Virus record (IMG/VR): IMGVR_UViG_3300042507_007364
Location: 1 to 56,652 of that record
Source of the DNA: a virus
Reading direction: 5' to 3' (one strand)
DNA: 56,652 nt
Positions 43,130-50,164 of the stretch are shown in pieces. The position numbers were made by a program, and so were the translations under genes. Below the pieces are notes generated by a model, which was not told where the DNA came from, ran no database searches, and saw only the letters and a program-made list of their open reading frames with translations. Numbering within the stretch: position 1 is the stretch's first letter; each line of letters begins with the position of its first letter.

Positions 43130-43968
43130 TGTTGTTCTCTTGTTTTCTTTACTGTTTCCGAATCTAGTAATTGCGGAGCTAGTTCCCCGTCCATATATTC
43201 TATGGCGTTACGCATGCTGTCTTGTTTCTTTTCCATAGAAAGCCGAAGTAGTTCTGCCATGCGACCCTCTTTTTCCCTTGTCTGCATAGATTCAAACTTT
43301 TTACAAAGGGAGAAGAAGGTGTCCCCACCCACTTTTCCTTTTTCTTCTCTTTGGCGTCTAGTTGCATTAAGTGTTTCGTTTAGCTTTGTAGATTTTTCTA
43401 ATAAATCTTTGTACTCTTTATTTAAGTCTGTTGCCCGCATAGACGCATTGAATATTTTTTGATATAGCTCAGCCTGTTTTGGGTCTGACAGATCTAAATC
43501 CTTGACATCAACAATGTCATTGTTTGCCATAAGAGAGTCACGTATTCTCATGGCGTCATAATAGTCTTTTTGGTTTTTATCTATTCTTAGCTTTAAAAAA
43601 ATTAGCTGCTCAACAGTGTTTTGCTCTGTGTGGGTGAGATCTTCGAGCTGAATTTTATAATTTGCCCATTCTTCGGAGAATAAAATCCAGTCTTCTTCCG
43701 GTAGTTGTTTTTTTATTCTTGACCCTCTTGGGCTTGTTTCAAATGAACGAACGTGAAAATCAAATATATCTCTGTTTTGATAATCTTTTCTTTGTTCTAT
43801 CATCACAACCGGATCTTTGGTTGTGTTTTTCATCATGCCAATACTTTTTCTGTAGCGCTCCACAGTTTTTATTGAACAGCCGATATGTTTTGCTATATCA
43901 GCGTCTGTTTTGTATTTGCAGTTATTTTCTATGTATATCTTGTCAGCTTCTTCAATTCGTTTTGCCAT
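43126..43968 (-). CDS. Probable terminase small subunit
   Basis: 280 residues. The N-terminal helix-turn-helix (TDADIAKHIGCSIKTVERYRK, residues 20-42) is followed by a long charged helical region with coiled-coil potential. The layout (DNA-binding head, oligomerising helices) and position in the terminase operon match small terminases, which recognise viral DNA for packaging. The large subunit lies three genes downstream. Another possibility is a sigma-linked regulator, because it overlaps the sigma gene by 17 bp. Confidence 0.6.
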   Translation of the reverse strand: MAKRIEEADKIYIENNCKYKTDADIAKHIGCSIKTVERYRKSIGMMKNTTKDPVVMIEQRKDYQNRDIFDFHVRSFETSPRGSRIKKQLPEEDWILFSEEWANYKIQLEDLTHTEQNTVEQLIFLKLRIDKNQKDYYDAMRIRDSLMANNDIVDVKDLDLSDPKQAELYQKIFNASMRATDLNKEYKDLLEKSTKLNETLNATRRQREEKGKVGGDTFFSLCKKFESMQTREKEGRMAELLRLSMEKKQDSMRNAIEYMDGELAPQLLDSETVKKTREQQ

Positions 43969-44548
43969 CTCGCCACTCCCCCATTATTTGTGTTATTTCT
44001 AAACGAAGCTTATTTTTATAATATGAATTCACTGGTTCTTCGGAAAGACAAGCCCTGTATATTTCAAGCCCCTCCTCAGATAGCCTAGCCTCAACAAAGT
44101 CTTTCAGCTCCCCAAAAACAACTGAGTTTTCTGTTTCGTTTTTACAAGTCGCTGGCTCGTATGCAACAGAGTCGTCTTTTGAGTTTCTTGCTTTTGCGCT
44201 AAGCGAAACTCTAGCCTTTTTGTGTTGTTCATTTAAACTACCACAATGGTCTCTATAAAAGTTTTTAAGTCTATTTTTGACAACCCTGTTGAGCCAACGC
44301 TCAAGCGAATTTATGTCGTCCCAACCAATGCCTTTTTCTGGTTCGTAAAACTTTAACTGCTGCATGCAAATAAGACGGGCTTGTGAAGCTATATCTTCTA
44401 CTGTCATGTAAGCAAACGTTTTGCCCATGTGGGTTTGGGCTATTTTTTCAACTAATGACAAAACCTCGTCTCTTGAGATTTTCGCCCCAGATGTTTTTGA
44501 TATTTTTTTCAAAAAGATTGCGACTGCGTCTTTCTGAGGTCTTTTCAC
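43952..44548 (-). CDS. Phage RNA polymerase sigma factor
   Basis: 198 residues, GTG start. Residues 51-100 match sigma region 2: EDIASQARLICMQQLKFYEPEKG and then LERWLNRVVKNRLKNFYRD, the core-binding helix and the -10 recognition helix. No convincing region 4 (HTH for -35) is visible, as in T4 gp55-type late sigma factors. It would redirect host RNA polymerase to -10-only promoters; GTGTAT sites across this phage are the obvious candidates. Its own start lies 5 nt after a TATAAT (8 nt after GTCTAT), suggesting a leaderless message read by host sigma. Confidence 0.72.
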   Translation of the reverse strand: MKRPQKDAVAIFLKKISKTSGAKISRDEVLSLVEKIAQTHMGKTFAYMTVEDIASQARLICMQQLKFYEPEKGIGWDDINSLERWLNRVVKNRLKNFYRDHCGSLNEQHKKARVSLSAKARNSKDDSVAYEPATCKNETENSVVFGELKDFVEARLSEEGLEIYRACLSEEPVNSYYKNKLRLEITQIMGEWRDGKTN

Positions 44549-44553
44549 GTTCT

Positions 44554-44559
44554 ATTATA
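44554..44559 (-). promoter_or_regulatory. TATAAT element of sigma factor gene, 5 nt spacer
   Basis: GTCTATAAT on the minus strand; GTCTAT is 8 nt from the GTG start. A perfect -10 consensus suggests use of host sigma for the phage sigma gene. Confidence 0.6.
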
Positions 44560-44569
44560 GACTAGAAAG

Positions 44570-44575
44570 GTGTAT
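44570..44575 (+). promoter_or_regulatory. GTGTAT element of Myb-like gene, 18 nt spacer
   Basis: Divergent to the sigma promoter, about 10 bp away; followed by AGGAG (SD class). Confidence 0.6.
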
Positions 44576-44593
44576 TAATTACAGGAGAATATT

Positions 44594-44797
44594 ATGCAGG
44601 ACAAAAAAGAAAGATGGAGTGCGGAACACAAGAATTTTTTAAAGCTTGAGGCTGGAAAAATGAGAGACTGTGAAATAGCTTCAACCCTTGGAAGAACTCT
44701 TAAGTCGGTAAGGGAGATGAGAAGACGAATGGGTCTTGTTAAAATGTGTGGTCGTGGACGAGTAGAGCTAAGACCAATACAACAAGCGGGGGCATAA
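44594..44797 (+). CDS. Small Myb/SANT-like DNA-binding protein
   Basis: 67 residues. RWSAEHKNFL ... MRDCEIASTLGRTLKSVREMRRRMGL forms a three-helix homeodomain-like unit with the usual Trp at its start; the last helix is basic. It is transcribed divergently from the sigma gene. GTGTAT lies 18 nt upstream with an AGGAG in between. Likely a transcription regulator of the adjacent block. It heads the run of genes to 46,745. Confidence 0.7.
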   Translation: MQDKKERWSAEHKNFLKLEAGKMRDCEIASTLGRTLKSVREMRRRMGLVKMCGRGRVELRPIQQAGA

Positions 44798-44798
44798 A

Positions 44799-45257
44799 AT
44801 GGCAGATAAACCACCAGGTGAAGTGAGTCCTGGCTCTACAGAAATTCTTTTGTACAGGGTTTCAAGAAATGAGGCATCTAGCACTATTGAGTGCTATTTA
44901 GGAGACTCTATTTGTTGTGATGGCGAAGGAATGCTTTCTTATGCTCTTTTTTATAAACAATTTGGGTCTCCTTCTTTTACGCAGATATTAAGTTATCAAG
45001 GTGGTGTTGGCGGTGGTGGCGAAACTAATTCATTTTTGAAAAATAAGGCCTGGACTTACACTCATCTGCATGGATCATCAGAGTCTGGACAGTACTATGT
45101 TGTTGTAAGTAATGCTCTTGAAATAGGTGAAATTTACATGTCTTCTACTGTTTCTTTTCCAAAGTTTTACGGATTTGGAAAAAAGAAAACTAGAGTCTCG
45201 GCAAATGATTCATTAAAATCCCAAGCTAAAACAAGAAATGTGATTCCAAAGTTCTAA
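44799..45257 (+). CDS. Beta-rich hypothetical protein
   Basis: 152 residues, starting 1 nt after the previous stop (TAAAATG). Strand-rich (EILLYRVSR, TIECYLGDSI, YYVVVSNALEIGEIYMSS), with a Gly loop (GGVGGGGETNS), ending in a basic tail. No family recognised. Small virion protein is possible from its similarity in style to the tail-tip genes. Confidence 0.5.
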   Translation: MADKPPGEVSPGSTEILLYRVSRNEASSTIECYLGDSICCDGEGMLSYALFYKQFGSPSFTQILSYQGGVGGGGETNSFLKNKAWTYTHLHGSSESGQYYVVVSNALEIGEIYMSSTVSFPKFYGFGKKKTRVSANDSLKSQAKTRNVIPKF

Positions 45258-45258
45258 A

Positions 45259-45633
45259 ATGCCTATTACTTTATCAAACAGAACCGCAACGACAGTAACA
45301 CTAACAGCCTCTGGCTTTAGTGGGCTAGGCACGGGGGCGTACATAAGAACTGGTGCTTTAGATGTTTTGACGGAACAGACAAACCCGTCTTTGCTTGCAA
45401 GCTCATGGACTGTAATATTAAGCGTCTCCTCTTCTGGTGGAAATTATATTTTTGCGACTTACACAACAAGTAAGGGCGGTGTTGTAAGCATTTTGGAAAC
45501 TGAGTCGTTTAGTGTAAGTGCTTATTTAGAAGCATCAGCAAAGCAAAAAAGATTAACTATTAATAGTCTTTCAAGATCTGGATCTTCTCTTAAGTTAAGA
45601 TCTAGTTTAAGAAAGAACTTCCCAAGTATATAG
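45259..45633 (+). CDS. Small beta-sandwich-like protein
   Basis: 124 residues, Thr/Ser-rich. TATTVTLTASGFSGLGTGAYI and SWTVILSVSSSGGNYIFATYTT look like strands of an Ig or fibronectin-like fold. The C-terminus is basic (KLRSSLRKNF). Starts 1 nt after the previous stop (TAAAATG). Function unknown. Confidence 0.48.
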   Translation: MPITLSNRTATTVTLTASGFSGLGTGAYIRTGALDVLTEQTNPSLLASSWTVILSVSSSGGNYIFATYTTSKGGVVSILETESFSVSAYLEASAKQKRLTINSLSRSGSSLKLRSSLRKNFPSI

Positions 45634-45639
45634 TTCTTG

Positions 45640-45645
45640 GTGTAT
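45640..45645 (+). promoter_or_regulatory. GTGTAT element of hydrolase gene, 8 nt spacer
   Basis: GTGTATAAG, 8 nt, GTG start; no ribosome site (leaderless class). Confidence 0.62.
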
Positions 45646-45653
45646 AAGATTAC

Positions 45654-46745
45654 GTGCGACCAATTGATAAATTAAAATTTATTCTAAAGGCTTATGATCA
45701 AGGTGGGCAGCTAGGATCTGAGCCGGCAAGAAACGAAGCCGAAGGACCGGGCTTTACTTGCTATATGTTTGCTTGGTTTACTGGAGCTGATTACTCCAAT
45801 ATATATATGGTAACTAGAGTTGTGACTGGACCTGATGGTATGCCAGTAAACGTAACAACCCCTGTCCACGCTTACGACATGGACGGTAACAACCAAATCA
45901 ACTATCCCACAACGCCACCTCCAATAGGTGTCCCTTCCACTGGTAAATGGAGGCTTATAAGACTAGGAAACAACACGCCAATTGATACTGTTGTCGGTGA
46001 GCCTGGAAGAGAGATTATTGTTCCGCCACAAGGCGTAAGTACACCAGCTTGCCCGCCGCCCACAACGCTGAACTCTCCACAAATACCACCTCTGCTCGAT
46101 CAAGATGTAAAACCAGCGCCAAGACCAAAGCCAGAAGCAATAACAGAGGCCTACATTATAGACGCTACTTTATGCGGAGAGGCATCAACGGAAGGGTTGG
46201 TTGGCCAGTCTTTAGTTTGGGCAATAGCTGACAATAGAGCTAGATGGAGAGCGTCTAGAACACCTCTTAATATAACTTTGCCAGCTGGAATACCTAGCAC
46301 GCCGATCGTTAAAGAGTTTTTAAAATTAAATGCTTTTAGCTGTTGGAACAACACTTACCCAAGTAAAAATCAGGCTATCAGAGATAGGGCTGGATCTAAT
46401 CCGCGATCAAGCGAAAGCGCCTTTAGAAAAAGAGCAGAATATTTAAAATCTCTTTGTGGCGCGGGCGGCGCACATGAAGACGCTAGCGCGGCACAGGGAA
46501 GAACTGCTCTTGTTGGTGCTGGGATGACACAAGAAGAAGCGGCAAATACATTTCTGTATCTAAATCCTAACGCCTCTGGAAGCAAAGACAACTGGGTTGT
46601 AGACACGGTAAGATCAGCAAAAAACCACCCTGGAAAAGTTAAATGGGTAGACACAATTCGTGATTCTAAAGGAAAGGGCCACACTGCCACTCTCGTTAGA
46701 ATAGGCAGACACGTATTTGTGTCAGGCCCTGGTTTAAATCCATAA
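45654..46745 (+). CDS. SleB-type cell wall hydrolase with leader
   Basis: 363 residues, GTG start. The C-terminal half has the hydrolase-2 (SleB/CwlJ) pattern: ATLCGEASTEGLVGQSLVWAIADNRAR with catalytic-type Glu176, then AFSCWN. The N-terminal 20 residues (RPIDKLKFILKAYDQ) match the leader found on several other proteins, and a Pro-rich linker (100-160) separates domains. It cleaves peptidoglycan glycan strands; the leader suggests a virion enzyme for entry rather than a plain endolysin, though no other endolysin is visible here. GTGTAT lies 8 nt before the GTG, no ribosome site. A terminator follows. Confidence 0.75.
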   Translation: MRPIDKLKFILKAYDQGGQLGSEPARNEAEGPGFTCYMFAWFTGADYSNIYMVTRVVTGPDGMPVNVTTPVHAYDMDGNNQINYPTTPPPIGVPSTGKWRLIRLGNNTPIDTVVGEPGREIIVPPQGVSTPACPPPTTLNSPQIPPLLDQDVKPAPRPKPEAITEAYIIDATLCGEASTEGLVGQSLVWAIADNRARWRASRTPLNITLPAGIPSTPIVKEFLKLNAFSCWNNTYPSKNQAIRDRAGSNPRSSESAFRKRAEYLKSLCGAGGAHEDASAAQGRTALVGAGMTQEEAANTFLYLNPNASGSKDNWVVDTVRSAKNHPGKVKWVDTIRDSKGKGHTATLVRIGRHVFVSGPGLNP

Positions 46746-46768
46746 AAATAAATATTAAACAAAAGAAT

Positions 46769-46798
46769 AACCCGCCATCACTAGCGGGTTACTTTTTA
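46769..46798 (+). terminator. Terminator between convergent genes
   Basis: AACCCGC / GCGGGTT stem with an 8-nt loop, followed by ACTTTTT on the plus strand; the minus strand also has A/T-rich flanks, so it may work both ways. It closes the hydrolase gene (+) and the small MSLEK gene (-). It is nearly identical to the hairpin at 47,149. Confidence 0.85.
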
Positions 46799-46811
46799 AT
46801 TTAACAAAATA

Positions 46812-47114
46812 TCAGGCCGGTGTGGAATAGATTTCGTCAAGAACCCTAGTGTAGCAATATTGCGTATGTGGAATAGGTGTGCTAGGATCATGACAGCAAC
46901 GCGATAGAATGCTTGGGTCTTCTTCCATCGCTTGGAGCGCCCAGTGACAATTCCAACCATAGTGACCAAACCTGTTTGTTGGGACTGGTGCTGGTTTATA
47001 TTTTTTTCTTGGGGTTGATTCAAGTGGCATATTAGGTTCATCAAATCGCGTAAATTGTTGATTAGCCGCTTGAATTACCTGGGTTAGTTTTTGAATTGAT
47101 TTTTCTAATGACAT
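46812..47114 (-). CDS. Small leader-bearing protein, first MSLEK cassette
   Basis: 100 residues. The first 19 residues (SLEKSIQKLTQVIQAANQ) are nearly the same as those of the product of 47,192-47,515; the rest is unrelated. The body is Pro-rich, then carries four Cys (WNCHW, SRCCHD, YCYTR) and aromatic residues. GTGTAT lies 21 nt upstream with TAGGA in between. Conserved head with variable body is what one expects of a targeting leader on different cargoes. No family recognised for the body. Confidence 0.6.
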   Translation of the reverse strand: MSLEKSIQKLTQVIQAANQQFTRFDEPNMPLESTPRKKYKPAPVPTNRFGHYGWNCHWALQAMEEDPSILSRCCHDPSTPIPHTQYCYTRVLDEIYSTPA

Positions 47115-47135
47115 AATTCTTTCCTACTTTTTATT

Positions 47136-47141
47136 ATACAC
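47136..47141 (-). promoter_or_regulatory. GTGTAT element of first MSLEK gene, 21 nt spacer
   Basis: GTGTATAAT with TAGGA before the ATG (SD class). Confidence 0.6.
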
Positions 47142-47148
47142 AAATAAT

Positions 47149-47173
47149 AACCCGCCATCACTGGCGGGTTTTT
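47149..47173 (+). terminator. Second copy of the AACCCGCC hairpin
   Basis: AACCCGCC / GGCGGGTT, 8 bp with a 6-nt loop, the same sequence as the 46,769 hairpin but for one loop-closing base. The better T-run is on the plus strand, yet it lies at the end of a minus-strand gene, just before the promoter element of the next one. Copying together with the cassette is likely. Confidence 0.6.
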
Positions 47174-47191
47174 AAAAATCTTTTATCCCTT

Positions 47192-47515
47192 TTACATTTG
47201 GCCTGGTGTTTGTTGGCCCGGCCCGCCTTGACATGGCGCGTTAAATGGGACAGTTGTTTCAAACCCTTCCTGAAACATACATGGGCCTTCAATGGTTTCT
47301 ACTACGCAATTGTTATCGCCCTTCATCTTTGATCTGCAAACACAAATAGCTTTATTATCTGGCCAAGTACCTACATATTCTGTTTTGCAGAGAACTCTCT
47401 TCGGTGGAAGACCAACTGGGCCTGATGGCCTTGACGGATCAACTACTGGACCCATTGGTTGTCTAGCTGCAGTAATCGCGCTTGTGAGTTTTTGTATTGC
47501 TTTTTCTAGTGACAT
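47192..47515 (-). CDS. Small leader-bearing Cys-rich protein, second MSLEK cassette
   Basis: 107 residues from the ATG at 47,515; an 8-codon longer frame reaches 47,539 but overlaps the GTGTAT element (47,534-47,539). AAGGA lies upstream of the chosen start, 18 nt from the element. Leader SLEKAIQKLTSAITAARQ, then a Pro-rich linker and a body with six Cys (LCKTEY, ICVCRS, NCVVETIEGPC, APCQGG). The Cys spacing suggests a small disulfide- or metal-stabilised fold. Function unknown. Confidence 0.6.
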   Translation of the reverse strand: MSLEKAIQKLTSAITAARQPMGPVVDPSRPSGPVGLPPKRVLCKTEYVGTWPDNKAICVCRSKMKGDNNCVVETIEGPCMFQEGFETTVPFNAPCQGGPGQQTPGQM

Positions 47516-47533
47516 AGTTGTTCCTTGTTTTTT

Positions 47534-47539
47534 ATACAC
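47534..47539 (-). promoter_or_regulatory. GTGTAT element of second MSLEK gene, 18 nt spacer
   Basis: GTGTATAAA with AAGGA before the ATG (SD class). Its position rules against the longer reading frame start at 47,539. Confidence 0.6.
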
Positions 47540-47542
47540 TAA

Positions 47543-47986
47543 TTATCTAAATGGATCAAGATTCGGTGACCAAACCATCCTTTCAATGTTTGGTCTGTCT
47601 GGAATAATAAGCCCTGGTTTTACGTAAGTTGGCTTTATTGATGGCTTAGTTGTTTTTGTGTTTAATTTAATTATACCGCGTCTAGTTAGCTCCATTCGTA
47701 AAGCTTTATAAACACCTGAGTACATTCCCGTCCCTGGGTTTCCGCACTTTTGATTGACAAGGTCAGAAAAAGATCGGATTATTTGTTCCGCGCACTCAGA
47801 GGAAAGATGTTGGGTCTTTACCTTTATTGCTATGTCTGATGCTATTTTAGAAATATCAGTCGGTTTCCATTTGCACGGCAGTGCGCGCTTTGAGGGGCTT
47901 ATTTTTAAATACGAGCACGGAACAGCGTTTTGCTGATCAACAGCAAGAGAAAGTCTTTTAATTGCGATAATTATTTTTTCTTGCAC
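47543..47986 (-). CDS. Leader-bearing hypothetical protein
   Basis: 147 residues, GTG start overlapping the upstream gene's end by 16 bp. N-terminus QEKIIIAIKRLSLAVDQQNAV is a variant of the leader. The body contains IASDIAIKVKTQHLSSECAEQIIRSF and GMYSGVYKALRMELTRRGII, helical, basic overall. No own promoter element; co-transcribed with the two genes before it. Confidence 0.55.
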   Translation of the reverse strand: MQEKIIIAIKRLSLAVDQQNAVPCSYLKISPSKRALPCKWKPTDISKIASDIAIKVKTQHLSSECAEQIIRSFSDLVNQKCGNPGTGMYSGVYKALRMELTRRGIIKLNTKTTKPSIKPTYVKPGLIIPDRPNIERMVWSPNLDPFR

Positions 47987-48600
47987 GGCTTATTTCTCGC
48001 TATTCTTGCAGCCTTTTCTAAATAGCTATTTCTTATGTCTTCTTTCTTTTTATCAAATTTCTTTTTTCTGTCTGTAACTGTTGCTCCGTATGGGCTGCAC
48101 TGAGCATTGTAAAGCTCTGTCTCTCGCTCCACCTCAAGAGAATACATTATTTCATTATGCTTTTTTAGAATCTTGCATTTCTCTTCGTTCTGTTTAGCGT
48201 CTAGCCTGTCTCTATTAGTTGGCGCTTTGTCTCCAGGCTCCATAGAGTTAGGGGTCAAAACTGTTGGCATAACCGCGCTTCTTCCACGTCCTGGTCTCAT
48301 TGATCCGCCGTCTTGGTCTGGGCCAACCGCACCAGCCTGTGGAAGTTTGTGTCTTTCGCCTTCTGGCAAGAAAGACGTCTCTCCTTCTGGAGCACAGCTT
48401 TCCCATTTCCAGCTAAATGGCGTCATTCCGTTTTCGGGGTGCGTGTTATCTATCCAGGTTATACGATCAGCAGCTCGTGTACCATCACTTTTACAGCTGT
48501 TTGCGCTGCTGATTTTTTTGTCGTATTTTGATCTTATTGTTTGACACTCTGTGGGAGCTGCACCCAAAACGTAAATTAATTTTGAAATTGAGTCATTCAT
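47971..48600 (-). CDS. Leader-bearing hypothetical protein
   Basis: 209 residues from the ATG at 48,600, which overlaps the upstream stop (ATGA) and has AGGAG upstream; the longer frame to 48,642 is inside the previous gene. N-terminus NDSISKLIYVLGAAPTEC is a leader variant ending in AA. The body is highly charged with Pro/Gly stretches, then a coiled segment (KKFDKKKEDIRNSYLEKAARIAR) and a Lys-rich end. No family recognised. Confidence 0.55.
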   Translation of the reverse strand: MNDSISKLIYVLGAAPTECQTIRSKYDKKISSANSCKSDGTRAADRITWIDNTHPENGMTPFSWKWESCAPEGETSFLPEGERHKLPQAGAVGPDQDGGSMRPGRGRSAVMPTVLTPNSMEPGDKAPTNRDRLDAKQNEEKCKILKKHNEIMYSLEVERETELYNAQCSPYGATVTDRKKKFDKKKEDIRNSYLEKAARIARNKPCKKK

Positions 48601-49280
48601 TGTGGATTTACTCCTGCTGGAGCTGTTTGTGTTGGTTGGCATGGTTTACATGGCGCGCCAAGCGCAGAGCGAACACCTTCTGTTATTGAATTAATTTGAG
48701 CTTTAAAAAATTCTTTCTTTTGCTTATTTGTTGGGTTTCTACCAATACCGCCAGCAGAAGAGTACGGCTCGCAGCCTTTTCTTGCCAATTCTATAGCTTC
48801 TAGAATTGCTGCAGCGTATAACATATCCCATTTTCCGCGTATGTACTTGCCTGATCTCGGGTCTTTATATCCCCGTAGAAGCGCGCACTTTCTTAGTGTT
48901 TTTATACACGCAAGAAGTTTTTCCTTTTTTGCTAAATTTGGGTCGTTTTGAACGCTTGGAGCGCCCAATTGAGGCTCCTGCATTGCAGCAGCTGGAGGAT
49001 ATTGATTTGTTGGAACATACGGGGCGTCGTTAACAGAAAACTTAAAAATTTCTGGTGGAAGCGGATTTCCGTTTTGGCTGTTCCATGTTTCAAATTCCCA
49101 AACCTGTCCAAGCGTGCCGTATGTAAGTCCGTCAATCTGCTGTCGTCCAGCTTCGTAGGCTGTGTTTATTGCCCCACGAAACCGCTCCCACCTTGCTGTT
49201 ATTTCTTTGCATCTTGGGGGTGTAGACGGTGGTGCTGCGCTTACGGCCAAATGTTTTGCTATGACTGTTTTCAGGTTCAT
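48597..49280 (-). CDS. Leader-bearing hypothetical protein, first of minus block
   Basis: 227 residues. Leader-like start (NLKTVIAKHLAVSAAPPSTPP), then helical segments, FETWNSQNGNPLPPEIFKFSVNDAPYV, and KLLACIKTLRKCALLRG followed by a Cys-Pro end (GAPCKPCQPTQ). GTGTAT lies 10 nt upstream of the ATG with no clear ribosome site. It is divergent to the membrane-protein gene at 49,331, whose own element is 20 nt away. Confidence 0.55.
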   Translation of the reverse strand: MNLKTVIAKHLAVSAAPPSTPPRCKEITARWERFRGAINTAYEAGRQQIDGLTYGTLGQVWEFETWNSQNGNPLPPEIFKFSVNDAPYVPTNQYPPAAAMQEPQLGAPSVQNDPNLAKKEKLLACIKTLRKCALLRGYKDPRSGKYIRGKWDMLYAAAILEAIELARKGCEPYSSAGGIGRNPTNKQKKEFFKAQINSITEGVRSALGAPCKPCQPTQTAPAGVNPQ

Positions 49281-49290
49281 ACAGGTATTA

Positions 49291-49296
49291 ATACAC
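49291..49296 (-). promoter_or_regulatory. GTGTAT element of gene 48,597-49,280, 10 nt spacer
   Basis: GTGTATTAA, 10 nt, ATG; no ribosome site. Confidence 0.58.
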
Positions 49297-49316
49297 TGAA
49301 TATTTTTTATTTTAAA

Positions 49317-49322
49317 GTGTAT
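49317..49322 (+). promoter_or_regulatory. GTGTAT element of membrane protein gene A, 8 nt spacer
   Basis: GTGTATCTT, 8 nt, ATG; 20 bp from the divergent minus-strand element. Confidence 0.62.
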
Positions 49323-49330
49323 CTTAAGCC

Positions 49331-50161
49331 ATGGACGCGTACCGTTTGTTTGTGGCTGCTATTAATAAACAGGTAGAGGTTTTAGGTCTAGATGACCAGC
49401 CTAAAAAAACTGATATTGAATCATGTCCAGAAATATCAATTGCAAAAACAATAGAAGATCTGGTTTCTAGTGTTCGATCTTGTTTTACTGCAGGTGGTGG
49501 CGTTATAAGCTCCGCTATTGTCGTTGGAATGATCGTTACTAAACTGGGTGAGCTTGCAATAGGAATGATAAGATCTGGATCAGTATCAAACTGGAAAGAT
49601 TTTTTTAGTATGCTGTGTTCTTTTCTAGAAACAATAATAAAAACACTCCGTGATATTGGGGTGATGTCTCAATTTTTGGCAAATCCAGCGCTAGTTCAAA
49701 TACTGGTTAGTCAAATTGTTGGCAAGTTGGGCTTTCTTCTTGGCGAAACTTTCTACGGTATGAACAGTGCTGTTTTTGGAAGTCAAAACTTTAAGAATTT
49801 TTTACGCGATCTTTTGGTTGGTGGACCAAACAACATTTCTGCTTTTTGCAGAACGGTAGCCCAAATGACGGAGGAAGAGGTTGGTGAATTAATTAATACG
49901 ATTATGGCGAATTTTGAATCTTTTTCAGCTGCTCTAAATTCCGCTTACAGTGTTCTGTCTCGCGGATTGTCCCAAATTGATTTGCGACCTGCTTTGGTGC
50001 TAGCAATAGTTGCTGCTCTTGGAATAACTCTTGCGAGCGGGGGAACTAGCACACCGATAACAGCGCCAGCGCTTGCGGTATTGGTTGCTGTTTTTATAAT
50101 GTTAGGTATGGAGCCTCCTTCAGAAGAAGAGCTTTCGGGGTACGGAATAACCATTGGATAA
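49331..50161 (+). CDS. Membrane-active protein, leader-bearing, paralogue A
   Basis: 276 residues. N-terminus DAYRLFVAAINKQVEVLG is a leader variant. Hydrophobic segments occur at about 57-80 (GGGVISSAIVVGMIVTKLG) and near the C-terminus (LVLAIVAALGITLASGG, then PALAVLVAVFIMLGM), forming a likely membrane hairpin. The C-terminal part aligns with the next gene (AASGGT/LASGGT, PALAV, LG). GTGTAT is 8 nt before the ATG, no ribosome site. A pore or ejection role is plausible; no family recognised. Confidence 0.6.
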   Translation: MDAYRLFVAAINKQVEVLGLDDQPKKTDIESCPEISIAKTIEDLVSSVRSCFTAGGGVISSAIVVGMIVTKLGELAIGMIRSGSVSNWKDFFSMLCSFLETIIKTLRDIGVMSQFLANPALVQILVSQIVGKLGFLLGETFYGMNSAVFGSQNFKNFLRDLLVGGPNNISAFCRTVAQMTEEEVGELINTIMANFESFSAALNSAYSVLSRGLSQIDLRPALVLAIVAALGITLASGGTSTPITAPALAVLVAVFIMLGMEPPSEEELSGYGITIG

Positions 50162-50164
50162 AAA

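Noticed and set aside
46769-47173. CRISPR array or attachment-site repeat from the repeated AACCCGCC sequences
   Set aside because: Only two copies, each a hairpin with T/A-rich flank at a gene end, so they are terminator-like.
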